From Rehmannia glutinosa (lineage: Eukaryota > Streptophyta > Magnoliopsida > Lamiales > Orobanchaceae), in assembly GCA_016081115.2 (NCBI GenBank), contig JABTTQ020003456.1, positions 930,001-994,000 of the forward strand: DNA of 64,000 nucleotides, read 5' to 3'. The position numbers were made by a program, and so were the translations under genes. Of this stretch, positions 35,863 to 46,385 are shown one piece after another (the first letter of the stretch is position 1; each line of letters begins with the position of its first letter). A model generated the notes under the pieces. The model worked only from the letters and a program-made list of their open reading frames with translations, made no database searches and was not told where the DNA came from.

Positions 35863-37443
35863 ATGGAAAGGGGCAAAAAAATTGAAGCTATTAACGCCGA
35901 AATCCCATTACCAGAGGGCATCATTCAACACGTACAATCTCTACTCAATGGAAAACAAGCTGCCCAAACAAGTATTCTATCCAAATCATGGTACAACGCC
36001 TGGTTAACTATCCCCAACCTCCATTTGGATGAACGCAATTTCCAGAAACGCGGCGGTGAGAGTCCGACATCCCAAATCGCAGACGGCTTCTCTGAATTCG
36101 CGAAGAAGACTATGCAAAGGTACCAAACATTGAACCTAAAAATTGAGAAATTCAGTCTATGGATGAAAAGTAATGAAGGTGATAGGAATTCTCTTGCTAG
36201 TGAATTGATTGTGAAAGCGCTGAAAATGAGTGTTAATGATCTCAAATTTGAATTTAATCCCCCAACAGAGACATTCGTTTTACCTCGTGAGGTGCTTGGA
36301 GCTGAAACCCTAATCGGATTATCCGTGATCGGGTGCAAAATAGATCGGCCGGTTGATGGAAAGGTAAGTTGTTCAGGACTTAAATCCCTCATTTTACGCA
36401 GAGTGTATATAGGAGATGATGTAGTTTGGGATATAATTTCGAGCTGCCCCTTGATTGAGAAACTGTTATTGTCTGAATGTGAGTGTTTGATTGATATTAA
36501 GGATTCTACTGTTGCTAGAAGGATGAGCAAAGTTTTGTCACTGAGGAGTCCCACAATTGAGCAAAATGTGGGATCAGTAGTTGATAGACCAATTAAGTTG
36601 TCCGAGTTTCATAACTTGAAGTCGTTGTTCTTGGAAAAAATACATATCGATCGCTTGTATTTTCGTGATTTTACTCTTAAATTTCCTTGCTTGGAGGATT
36701 TGACCCTTTGGCGTTGCTATGGCTACAGTGGAATAAATATTTCAAGCCCTTCACTTCAGTGCATAAGCCTGGCACAGACAAGGACGTTTAAGGCGACGTT
36801 TGATGTTCCAAGTATTCGTAAGTTTAAATTGTCGGGGTCAAGCTTTCCTAACCTGTCTTTTACACCAGTTTCAAGGGAATGGGTGTCTGAAATATCTATA
36901 AAGTGCTCGTGCTTTCTTCTTAGTGCTTCATGGCTCCTTAAGTTGGGAAAATTTCTGACAAAGTTGAGCCCGTCGAAAATATCTCTCAGCATTGTGTTTT
37001 TCTTGGAGATGAAAATAGATAATGTGGGGGATATTCAAGATTTACCTAAACCTGTGGTGGAGAATTTGATGTTATCGATTCATTCATCATCTTCCGTGTG
37101 TTCTGCTCTTTTGGACGGTTTATTTTGGAGTTTTCGCCCTAGGGTCATTACTCAATATTGGTTTCCTAGATCATACGTAGCAGAGAAAGCAAACAACGAA
37201 TTATTAGAGCTTCTATGCAAGACACTTATACGACAAGAACGTAAAAACTGCTGCATTCCAAATCAAAATATTATTAGCCTGCGAGATCTTGAGGAAGTAA
37301 ATGTGGAAATCTTTGAGGAGACTCTCAGAGAGTGGAGGTGTCTACCGTGGGAGACATTGTTAGATGCTTCGTCAAGTCCAGAATCTAGACGAAAAATTCG
37401 CTTCCAATTGAGATGGAGAGAGGAGCCTATTACATCCATATGA
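35863..37443 (+). CDS. F-box protein with leucine-rich repeats (FBD/LRR type), intronless
   Basis: 526 aa from ATG 35863. The frame is open upstream but with no earlier ATG. The N-terminal F-box (about residues 15-58) contains LPEGIIQHVQSLLNGKQAA, then TSILSKSWYNAWLTIPNLHLD, the usual Skp1-binding pattern. LRR-like segments follow, for example GLKSLILRRVYI, CPLIEKLLLSECE and FPCLEDLTLWRCYGY. A C-terminal tail contains LREWRCLPWETLLD and RRKIRFQLRW. The family acts as the substrate receptor of SCF E3 ubiquitin ligases; the target cannot be guessed. Unlike DXS and the peroxidase it has no frameshift. A long minus-strand frame inside it is a shadow. Confidence 0.88.
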   Translation: MERGKKIEAINAEIPLPEGIIQHVQSLLNGKQAAQTSILSKSWYNAWLTIPNLHLDERNFQKRGGESPTSQIADGFSEFAKKTMQRYQTLNLKIEKFSLWMKSNEGDRNSLASELIVKALKMSVNDLKFEFNPPTETFVLPREVLGAETLIGLSVIGCKIDRPVDGKVSCSGLKSLILRRVYIGDDVVWDIISSCPLIEKLLLSECECLIDIKDSTVARRMSKVLSLRSPTIEQNVGSVVDRPIKLSEFHNLKSLFLEKIHIDRLYFRDFTLKFPCLEDLTLWRCYGYSGINISSPSLQCISLAQTRTFKATFDVPSIRKFKLSGSSFPNLSFTPVSREWVSEISIKCSCFLLSASWLLKLGKFLTKLSPSKISLSIVFFLEMKIDNVGDIQDLPKPVVENLMLSIHSSSSVCSALLDGLFWSFRPRVITQYWFPRSYVAEKANNELLELLCKTLIRQERKNCCIPNQNIISLRDLEEVNVEIFEETLREWRCLPWETLLDASSSPESRRKIRFQLRWREEPITSI

Positions 37444-38277
37444 TAATACGTTTTCTTCTTTTAATTTTTCTTCTTTTTTTTTCTCCGCCGTATTTAACCT
37501 AAAATTAAAATTGTCCTTTGATCATTTAAGTTGAACTACATGACTTTGGGTTCTTTCATTTTAAAAATTTTGATACGAGGACATTAACTTTAGGGTATTC
37601 ATTTTTCAAATCAATTCGAAATTCGATTCAACTCGGATTCGAATCTCAATTTTGTATTAGGATTTTTTTTTGTTTCACGTTAGGCTACAAATTTGATGTT
37701 TTCAATGTAAACAAGAGAGTTCCAAGCCTTGGATGAATGTTAGGGATATTGATTGTATCTTCACTTGATAGTGATTGATTGTGAAAGTTCTGAAAATGTG
37801 AGCTAGTGGTTTATGTGGTTGGGAAGTCGGGTCTCTGGTCAGGTCGAGTTCAACCCACATAGAAGTGTGCGGGTCAGCATACGCCAAAAAAATTCAGTAA
37901 GGGCATATTATACCATTTCAGTTGGTAATATTCCCATGTCCTGGTGAAATTTGTGACGTGCCGGAGGGAGTAACTGGAGAGTTGCAGAAACCAACACTAG
38001 CTTTTATGATCTTGAATCGTATTAGGTTGAATTGTGTTTACTTGCATGGTTTCCAGTTTTGCTTAGTTAATGTTCTAATACAGATGACTGCATTTTGTTC
38101 TTCATATTACAGTTGAACCCACAAAACAATTGTTTTTGGTAGGAGAGAAAACAATCCAATCTTGTTGTAATAGTCGAGAGCCCGACACCACCTCTCTTCA
38201 CATTGGTATGAAATTGTCCACTTCGGCCTAGGCCCTCATAGGGAAAAAAAATGAAGAAGAAAGAATAGTTCCTCTAA
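37444..38277. other. 3' flank of the F-box gene and spacer
   Basis: AT-rich. The first few hundred bases could hold the 3' untranslated region, but I see no certain poly(A) signal. No coding feature is supported. Confidence 0.4.
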
Positions 38278-38795
38278 GGTTTAATTACAAAAGCTACTCT
38301 TCAGGTTTGGTCTAATTACTAAAGAATCCGATTATCTCCCAGAATTACATTTACCTCGATATTTGTTTTTATTTAGGGATAATTACAAAAAGTACCTTGA
38401 GGTTTGACCTAATTATAAAAAAACTCAACTAACTTTAAAACTTACAAAAAATACCCTTGAGGTTTGATTTAGTGTTAAAATTAAGGGGTAATCTGCAATG
38501 ATTTTACAAATATGAAGGGGGATTTTGAAATATATTTCAAACCTCAGGGGTACTTTTTGTAAGTTTTAAAGTTAGTTGGTTTTTTTTGTAATTAGATCAA
38601 ACCTCAGGGGTACGTTTTGTAATTATCCCTTTTATTTATAAACTGCACTTTATTGAGAGGAGGTATTTGTTAAGAAAATACAATCTTCAAATGAGTTTTT
38701 GTAATAAATTAAGGTTGTATTTGTGATTTTGAAAGATAACTGATCTTTTTTTATATAATTAGGCCAAACTTTAAGGTTATGTTTGTACTTATCCC
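38278..38795. mobile_element. GGGATAATTAC-family MITE, outer copy of a nested pair
   Basis: Starts with a decayed end, GGTTTAATTACAAAAGCTACT, and ends TTTGTACTTATCCC. It is interrupted by the complete copy at 38376-38629. No TSD is seen for the outer copy, which points to greater age. Confidence 0.6.
38376..38629. mobile_element. Mutator-like MITE, inner copy, perfect 9-bp TSD
   Basis: 254 bp, GGGATAATTACAAAAAGTAC...TTTTGTAATTATCCC; almost the whole element is an inverted repeat. It is flanked by TTTTATTTA at 38367-38375 and 38630-38638. This copy shows best that the family makes 9-bp duplications, as Mutator-superfamily transposases do. Confidence 0.85.
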
Positions 38796-38977
38796 ATTTT
38801 TTAATTCACTCTATAGAGAGATATCACCTGTGGATTACCGTGCTTTCACTTACTAGAGTTACAACTCACAATCACATAATAGGAAAACCAGAGCTCAATC
38901 TAAGACTAAATTTTACAGTTTGCTAACTGTAAAAGACTAGTTTTAAAGTAAATCACCCTGTACATAGATTCTTGCAT

Positions 38978-41900
38978 CTAGGACATAATCTGCAGAGCCT
39001 CCTAGCTTTCCCAAGTATATTGAAAACTGTTGCCGCAATATGAGAAGGTGTCAAGCCTGCTTCCATCATTTGATCAGCCGGAGATCCATGGTCGATATAT
39101 CGATCAGGAAGAACCAGTGGCCTCCACTGCACAAGTTTCAGTTTTTGCTAAGTCAATATCCAATCTCATTCCACATTATTCTACTAAAATCTTTGGCCAT
39201 ATAAGTCATTTCTTTCTAAGATTTGCATGCAGAAGAATGGGATAATTACAAAAACTATCCCTGATGTTTAGCTTAGTTAAAACAAATCCAGTCACCCTTT
39301 TGATTATATTTTACATTTTACCCACTTCATAAGTAAAAACATATCAAACACCCCCTTACATTTGTAAAAATATTGCATTTACCCCTTACATTTAACACAT
39401 AGTCAAACCTCAATGTTTTTTTTTTTTGTAATTTTCAAACATCTCTGGGTTTTTTTGTAATTAAGTCAAATCTCAGGAGTAGTTTTTGTCATTATCCCTT
39501 TTATAAATTACATCGGGTGCAATTTGTAAAATAAAAACATATGTCAAGGGGGTATTTGTAATTCGAAAGATGAGTTTTTTTGAATTAGGCTAAACCTCAA
39601 GATAATATTTGTAATTACACCAAGAAGAATCAGACTAACATACATAGATAATTACAATAAACCCCTGAGGTTTGGGCTAATTACAAAAAAATCCGAAGAT
39701 GTTTCAAAATTACAAAAAGGACCATCAAGTTTGCTTTTGTCTAAAATTTAAGGGGTAATTGTAATATTTCTATAACTATCATGGGGGTCTTTGAAATGTA
39801 TTTTGTTTACTAGGGGAAAAATTTAAGACAGAGTTAACCTCAGGGTTTTTTTGTAATTTTGAAAAATCTCTGGGTTATTTTGTAATTAGCCCGAACCTGA
39901 GGGAGGTTTTTGTAATTATCCCTAACATAAATTTTCTAATTTGAAACCCTCTCTTAGCTAAGTTTCTGAAGGTTCTATAATGGAGAAATCAAGTCAATAA
40001 TTATATAGTTCAACAAATTTGTACCTTTAACTTGCCATCAAGAAGCCCATCCAGAGCCATGAACTGAGCTACATGAGATCCAAAACCACCAATGGACCCT
40101 TCTTCCACAGTGATTAAGACCTCATGCGATTTAGCCAAGGCGCGTATAAGAGCATGATCCAACGGCTTGCAGAAACGAGCATCAGCAACCGTCAACCGTA
40201 GACCATGGGATTCGACCAAGGCTGCTGCAGCCAAACAGCTCTGAACAGCAGTTCCATAACCCAAGAGGGCCACTCTTTCCCCTTCGATCAGTATACGGCC
40301 CTTTCCAATCTATGAACATACGGAAAGTAAACTCAATAAGTGTGTTTATGTTACATTCTAAGGGAGTGTTTGCAAATACTTAAAACAACTGATTGTCAGC
40401 TTTTGGATGGGGAAAACAAAAGGCAATTTAGTGTTTCCAAATGTCAAATTTTGCTTCGATTGTGTATAATTTAAGGGATAATTACAAAAACACCCCTAAG
40501 AGATTGGGCTAATTAAAAAAACAGAGATATTTCAAAATTACAAAAAAAAAAAAAAAAACCTCAAGTTGATTTTGTCTTCAAATTTAAGGGGGTAATTGTA
40601 GTATTTTTATAAATGTCGGGAAGTTTTTGAAATCTTTTCTTGGTTTGTGATGAGGAAAATGTAAGACTACGTCAAACCTCAAGAGGTTTTTTGCAATTTT
40701 CAAAAACCTCTGAGTTTTTTTGTAAATAGCCCAAACCTCCGGGAAGTTTTGTTATTATCCCATAATTTAATGATAATCTAAAGCAAGGGTAGGGGTGTTT
40801 TAGATTTATGATTCGGCTTCTGATTTCATTTTGAAATATGTGAAAGCACTTTTTCACAACTTCTTCACTAAACATTCTAACGTAATCAACTTACAATTTC
40901 TATTTGCAAATACTATAAACTTGTGATTCTCAACTGTTTTTCACTTCTACAGTTCTACTACAATAAAGCACTTCTTTTAAAAGCAAAAGTTTTTGCAAAC
41001 ACTCACAAACCTTAGCATTAGTAGAGCATGGGAAGATTGAGTTGGAAAGTACCTCAAGGGGAATGCCTTTGTTTCCGTTTGGCAACTCTACGCCTATACC
41101 ATTGCCTCTTGGATAACGGAAACAGCTTGGTCTGTCGTCTATGGCAGCAGCCGTTGCAACCATGTGAAATAGTTCAGCCTCGTCTGATGGAGCCATAACC
41201 ACCATGTTTGGAAGGCACGCCATAAACGTAACGTCAAAAGCCCCACAATGTGTTGGACCATCTGCTCCTACTAAGCCAGCTCTATCCATTGCAAATCTCA
41301 CGGGCAGCTTTTGTAGATCGACATCATGCACTACCTGGATATGGGACGGGGAGAAAAATTAGGATAGTTCGTTGAAGATTCTGCAGTCTCAAAAAGTAAT
41401 ACAGGATATTAGGAATGTTTGCAAAAACGTCTACTTTTAAAAGAAGTGATTTATTGTAGAAGAAGTAAACGTAGTTGAGCAGAAGTTGGTAGTGTTTGCA
41501 AATAAAATCAGAAGTTGAGAGTGTTTGGTGAAAAAGTTTTAAAAGTGTTTATTTCTTTGTAAAAGTCAAACCAGTAGCAGAATCAGAAAACTGTTGTTAG
41601 ATTCTAATTAGATAAAGCAGAATTAGAAGCAGAAATTGACATTTGTAAACACTTAAATAAGTGATTGTCAACTTTTAGCTGGAAAAAAGTAGTTTATAGT
41701 GTTTTCAAATGTCAACTTCCGCTTCTAATTCTATATAATTTAGTCAGAATCTAAAATCAGTGAGATGAGTAATTTAGATTTCGATTGTGCTTTTGGTTTG
41801 ACTTTTACACACAAATAAAGCACTTCTACAATTTATTCATCAAATACTCTATTTTAACTTATTTAAGTTTTAGTTTCTATATGAAATTACTACTAACTTC

Positions 41901-44900
41901 TGATTCTCAACTACTTTTCACTTCTACCACAATAAATAACTTCCTCTAAAAGAGGAAGTTTTTGAAACTTTTCCTATATGGATTGTGAATTCGTGATGTA
42001 CAACGGTAGCTAAGAGAAATGAAAAGAGGACTGGCTTGCCTGGTCATAAGCTCTTTGCAAGAAGGATGAGTAGATTGCACAAAGGGTTTGATGCCTTCAC
42101 ATGCCAAACCGGCAGCAAAAGTTACGGCATGTTGTTCTGCTATCCCGACATCGAAACACCTTGTTGGAAAACGGCGTTGGAATAGGTTCAAACCCGTCCC
42201 GCCTCCCATTGCAGCATGGATTGCAACAATATCCTTGTCTGCTTCGGTTTCTGCAATCAAAGCCTCGGCAAAGTAGGTCGTATATGACTGAGTTGGTGCA
42301 CTGGATTTAAATTGCTTTCCAGTTGCTGGATCAAACTTGGCCACCCCTGCAAATAGCAAGGTAATCAATTCCAACTTTATTGTTTAACAGAAAAATGGAC
42401 TATATGGGAGAAATACTATTTGTTGAACAAAAATTCATTAATTATACTAATTATCACTTATTGCAGCAATTTGTCGTCTAAATAACGACAACACCTAAAC
42501 ACAGAGGCGGATGCAGGATTCCAAATTTAGCCCGAACCTCGGATTTTTTTCTTTTGTAATTATTCCTAAATTTTATAGCTAATAATTTACCGTGGTATTT
42601 GTCTGCAGCTTTTTCGGCGTAAGGATATCCCCTGCCTTTCTCAGTCACAACATGGATCAACACTGGACCTGTTGTTTTAGTACTTTTGACTTCTTTAAGA
42701 ATAGCTGTTAGATCATCGATATTGTGACCATCAACTGGACCAATGTAATAAAGTCCGAGCTCTTCAAGAGTGATGATCCAGAACCACTGATCAGTCCACG
42801 AGCATATTCGTCAACTTTCGCGGCAAGCTCATGCATAGGCCCTCCAATCTGCTTAGTAACTCCCTGCCAAAAAAAAAAAAAAAAAAAAAACCTCAATAAA
42901 AGAATTCTCAGCAAAACTCAGATTCGCTCAGTTTACATTCTTCGTTCGTAATACTAAGGGAAAATTACAAATATTACCCTTGAGGTTTTGCCTAGTTACA
43001 GAAAAACTCCATTTATCTCTCAAAATTACAAATAAGGGATAATTACAAAAACAATCAAAAATGTTAGAAATTTACAAAAAAAAAAACGTCAGATTTGATT
43101 TTGTATTAAATGTAAGGGATAATTGTAATATCTTGCAAACGTAAGGGTGTTTGAAATATTTTTGCTTCATAAAAGGTAATACAGAATTGAACCTCACCAG
43201 GTTTATTATAATTTTCAAAAACATGTGAGATTTTTTGTAATTCACCCAAACCTCAGGGGTCATTTTTGTAATTATCCCTTACAAATACCCCCTTAAAGTG
43301 TTGTTACAAACACCCCTTGCAGTTTGCATTTACATAACAACTACCCTCATCTTGAGGGTGCAATTTGTAAAATAGAAACAAATGTCAAAGGAGTATCTGT
43401 AATTTGGAAAGATAACCGAACTTTTTATAATTAGATTAAATCTCAGGGATAGTTTTTGTAATTATCCCTAATACTAACCTTAGCAACTTCTCTTAGTTCT
43501 CTGAGTGGCGGTTGGACTGCAACCGGCTCAAAGCACTGCTCAAGGCTCCAACAGGAGGAGTTGGTCCGTCCAAATTAGCAGTGGGTAAAGAAACTTGTTT
43601 GTTGTCGTTAAGAATAACTATCATGTCCGAGTCGAGGTAGCCGGCATTGTTCATTGCTTCATACGCCTGTCCTGCTGTCATAGCTCCATCACCTATCACA
43701 GCGACAACGTTATTCTTTCTTCCTTTTAGATCCCTCCCCACAGCCATTCCTGTTCAGTCGAAATCCAAAGATCAAAACATAAAAAATGTATGAAGAGCAT
43801 GCTTGTACATAATTTGTATGGTTAATTACAGAAGATACCCTTAAGGTTTAGTCTTATTACAAAAAGACTCAACTATCTCTTAAAACTATACATACCCTCT
43901 TAAGATTTGTTACTATTTTACAAACTGTACGCTCAACAGTAGGGTATTTATAATTTTGAAAGATAACTGGATTTTTTTGAATTAGGCTAAACCTCGGGGC
44001 AGTTCTTGTAATTTACCCTAATTACAATCACCATTACCACATTACGAGATATCTGCGGTAAAGCATTACATATATTATCGAAATTATATGAGTTTTTATA
44101 ACAAATTCATGTATCCTTGTTCTATTATGCATCTCAATAAAGGTAGAATGAAAATTGTACCTAATCCAGCAGATATAGTTGTAGAACTGTGACCAGTACC
44201 AAAGCAATCGTACTCGCTCTCAGACCGCTTAGTAAAGCCAGAAAGACCGTCCGTCTGCCTTAAAGTCGGCATCTTGTCTCTTCGTCCGGTCAAAATCTTA
44301 TGCGGATAAGACTGCAACCAATATTATCACAATAAAGACAATGACCATCGTAATCACAAAGTTCGTACAAGTTCATAAGTCAACTTACACTACAAGAAAA
44401 AACCAATGAAAAATTTGTAGGTACGTAAGAAGATATCTGTAAAATGTATGTAGGTAAATATTTACCAACAAAATCTAAAACTGTTAGTAAATACCTATCA
44501 TATTTATGTCGGTAAATTTAAAAACTGTTGGTGATTTGTCGGTAATTGGTCAATATAGTTTGGTGGGAAATAATATTTTTCAGTTCATCGGTATTATGTA
44601 GATAACTGTAAGATTTTAATCACAAAATCATTTTTGTTTGTCAATAAACTGGATTTTTTTTTTTTTTTTTGCAGTGTTATGATGGAAAAAGAAAAGGGAT
44701 ATCACCTGGTGGCCAACATCCCAAAGTATTCTATCTTGAGGAGCATTGAAAACATAATGAAGAGCCACAGTTAGCTCGATTACGCCTAGGCTTGAACCGA
44801 GATGGCCCCCAGTTTTCGAGACATTGAAAATTACATCAGATCTAAGTTCATCAGCAAGTTGTTTCAGTTCCTGCACAAAAAATCAGTATTTAGTAAATGA

Positions 44901-46046
44901 AAATCTAATTTTTAAAGCAACACATATAATACCTTTGTAGATAGAATTTCTTGAGTTTCTTGAGTTTGATTAGAATGCATATTATACCTTTGTAGATAGA
45001 TTTTTCATGTGAATTGGATAGTTGATGGTGTCCAAAAGTGGTGTTGGAGGCTTTCTTGAGAAATATTCCCCTGTTTCAGACAATGATGCACAAACTCCAA
45101 CTGGCCTTTTTCTAACCTTATAAACACCAAAAACAGAACAAAACAACCATTTCAATCAATTGTTCCAATCCTAACCTTACAGCTGAAGATAGATAAATGC
45201 AACTCACTTATAGTATACACCCAAAACAAAAAAGGGTTAATTACAAAAACTACTCCTAAGGTTTACTATGATTACAAAATAATTGAGTTAACTTTCAAAA
45301 TTACAAATATTCTTGACAAATCGCACCCTCAAGATGCGTTAATTCGATGTTACCCACATGGGTTCTACTTAACTCCATGTATCTATTGACACATGTATTG
45401 TTAACTGTAAACAACTTTCATCTCAACGATATAAATTTAACTTGATTTAATTTTTGAAAAAACTTAAAAAAATACACATGTCAATTGATGGATGCAGTTG
45501 AGTACAACCGAATTGGGTAGCATCGAAATTCTCCTCAAGAAGGGTATTTGTCAGGAAAATTCAAACCTTAAAGGGCGTTCGAAACACTTTAAGGGAGATA
45601 TTTATAATTTTGAAAGATAATTGGAGCTTTCTGTAATTAGGGCAAACCTCAGGGTAGTTTTCGTAATTATCCCAACAAAATAATTATAAACAAAGATGCA
45701 CAAGCATACACGCACACTTAACCATCAAAGAATCTAAACTGCAAGAACTACAAATAAAAAAATAAAAAAATAATAGTAAAATGACAATCTCATAACATTT
45801 GGAACATTCTTATCCAAAGATTAGCCACATGGGTATCCTCGAAACTAGTAAATATATTCTATTGCTCAAAATAATCATGACAAGAAAGATGAAGAAATAT
45901 CACACCTGATTATTCTTGCAAAAAGGGTGAAACTGTAGATCTATCCCATGTAGCCAGTGAGAACATAAACTGGTTTTTCTTTGAGTATCTGCACCCACTA
46001 ATCCCTTGCTCACATTCCCAGTAAACCCAAATGTGCAGAGAGCCAT
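38978..46046 (-). CDS. DXS: 1-deoxy-D-xylulose-5-phosphate synthase, ten exons, four 1-bp frameshifts
   Basis: First enzyme of the plastid MEP isoprenoid pathway: pyruvate + glyceraldehyde-3-phosphate to DXP, with thiamine diphosphate. Exons on the minus strand: 46046-45906, 45116-44988, 44870-44706, 44311-44161, 43749-43479, 42863-42591, 42346-42040, 41334-41053, 40309-40025, 39126-38978. All introns are GT-AG except intron 7 (GC-AG). The N-terminus is a transit peptide; seen are GGHLGSSLG, the ThDP motif GDGAMTAGQAYEAMNNAG, GTGLNLFQRRFPTRCFDVG, DRAGLVGADGPTHCG and VTVEEGS-like ITVEEGSIGGFGSH. Single bases are missing in runs near 43510 (exon 5), 42766 (exon 6), 42082 (exon 7) and 39002 (exon 10). 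Restoring them gives 718 aa ending at the TAG 38980-38978; as read, the last shift runs on to 38953. The N-terminus suggests class 2 DXS (inference). Confidence 0.95.
39239..39621. mobile_element. GGGATAATTAC-family MITE in DXS intron 9 (long subtype)
   Basis: 383 bp from GGGATAATTAC to GTAATTACACC. TSD CAGAAGAAT (39230-39238) and AAGAAGAAT (39622-39630), 8 of 9 alike. The second half carries the subtype phrase TGCAATTTGTAAAATAAAAA. It stands 23 bp from the next copy. Confidence 0.75.
39645..39922. mobile_element. GGGATAATTAC-family MITE in DXS intron 9 (short subtype)
   Basis: 278 bp from TAGATAATTACAATAAACCC to TTTTTGTAATTATCCC. TSD TAACATACA (39636-39644) and TAACATAAA (39923-39931), 8 of 9. 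Confidence 0.75.
40363..41010. repeat. long foldback repeat in DXS intron 8
   Basis: Ends GAGTGTTTGCAAATACTT and AAGTTTTTGCAAACACTC are inverted repeats, and the arms match over much of their length (GATTGTCAGCTTTTGG against complementary phrases near 40930). It is related to the foldback in intron 7 and is itself interrupted by the MITE 40475-40761. It may be a hAT-like non-autonomous element, but no TSD was resolved. Confidence 0.55.
40475..40761. mobile_element. GGGATAATTAC-family MITE in DXS intron 8, perfect TSD
   Basis: 287 bp with TSD ATAATTTAA at 40466-40474 and 40762-40770. It lies inside the foldback repeat 40363-41010, so it is younger than that. Confidence 0.85.
41402..41962. repeat. 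long foldback repeat in DXS intron 7
   Basis: The left arm (AATGTTTGCAAAAACGTCTACTTTTAAAAGAAGTGATTTATTGTAG and on) is mirrored on the right (CTACCACAATAAATAACTTCCTCTAAAAGAGG...). Internal arms also pair (AGAAGCAGAAATTGACATTTG against CAAATGTCAACTTCCGCTTCT). It fills most of intron 7 and is a relative of the intron 8 repeat. Confidence 0.6.
42958..43468. mobile_element. GGGATAATTAC-family MITE in DXS intron 5, at the splice donor
   Basis: 511 bp including a nested copy. Perfect TSD TAATACTAA at 42949-42957 and 43469-43477. The right-hand duplication ends one base from exon 5 (43479) and supplies the T of the GT donor. Removing the element and one TSD leaves an intron of about 95 bp. Confidence 0.88.
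43035..43278. mobile_element. GGGATAATTAC-family MITE nested in the previous one
   Basis: 244 bp with perfect TSD TTACAAATA at 43026-43034 and 43279-43287; it splits the outer MITE of intron 5. Confidence 0.85.
43820..44018. repeat. GGGATAATTAC-family MITE in DXS intron 4
   Basis: About 199 bp from GGTTAATTACAGAAGATACCC to GTTCTTGTAATTTACCC with the family's internal phrases. The flanks do not form a clear TSD, so this is an older or rearranged copy. Confidence 0.65.
44388..44676. mobile_element. CACTA-type MITE in DXS intron 3
   Basis: The left end, CACTACAAGAAAAAACC, is the classic CACTA terminus. The right end is a T run then GCAGTG, a degraded complement. Both sides carry the 3-bp TSD TTA (44385-44387 and 44677-44679). 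Internally there are inverted phrases such as TAGGTAAATATTTACC and TGTCGGTAAATTT. 289 bp, non-coding. It ends 29 bp from the donor of intron 3. Confidence 0.8.
45234..45673. mobile_element. GGGATAATTAC-family MITE in DXS intron 1 (long subtype)
   Basis: 440 bp from GGGTTAATTACAAAAACTAC to TTTTCGTAATTATCCC. TSD AACAAAAAA (45225-45233) and AACAAAATA (45674-45682), 8 of 9. The middle holds extra sequence not seen in other copies (45350-45540). Confidence 0.75.
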
Positions 46047-46246
46047 CATATATAATATACTTCTATTTTTAAAGATTACAGATTTCCCCCCAAAAAATTC
46101 AATTTTACTCTTCTTTCCCAACCAAGATTCAAACTTTATTGTGTGGTCATGCAGAAATGGACTTTTTGGTTCTTTTTCCCTTTCTTTTTATAAATCTTTC
46201 AGAGGGCTTGTTTACATTTGAACACTCAAAAGGAAAAAAAGTTCAC

Positions 46247-46253
<7 letters not shown>

Positions 46254-46280
<27 letters not shown>

Positions 46281-46281
46281 T
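46254..46281. repeat. (GA)n microsatellite in the DXS leader
   Basis: About 13 GA units on the plus strand, read as (CT)n in the 5' untranslated region of the DXS mRNA. Pyrimidine-rich CT leaders are common in plant genes and can affect expression; length is likely variable. Confidence 0.8.
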
Positions 46282-46385
46282 TCTTGAAGAATCTAAAAAA
46301 ATGGTGGGATTGTTTTTCTTTTTTTTTTTTCTTTTTTTGGGGTGGAGCATTTACAGTGTACAGCATAGAGCCTATCTGTTTGAGT

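Noticed and set aside
35925..36554. 209-codon open frame on the minus strand inside the F-box gene
   Set aside because: It is antisense to a gene with clear F-box and LRR motifs and has no domain of its own.
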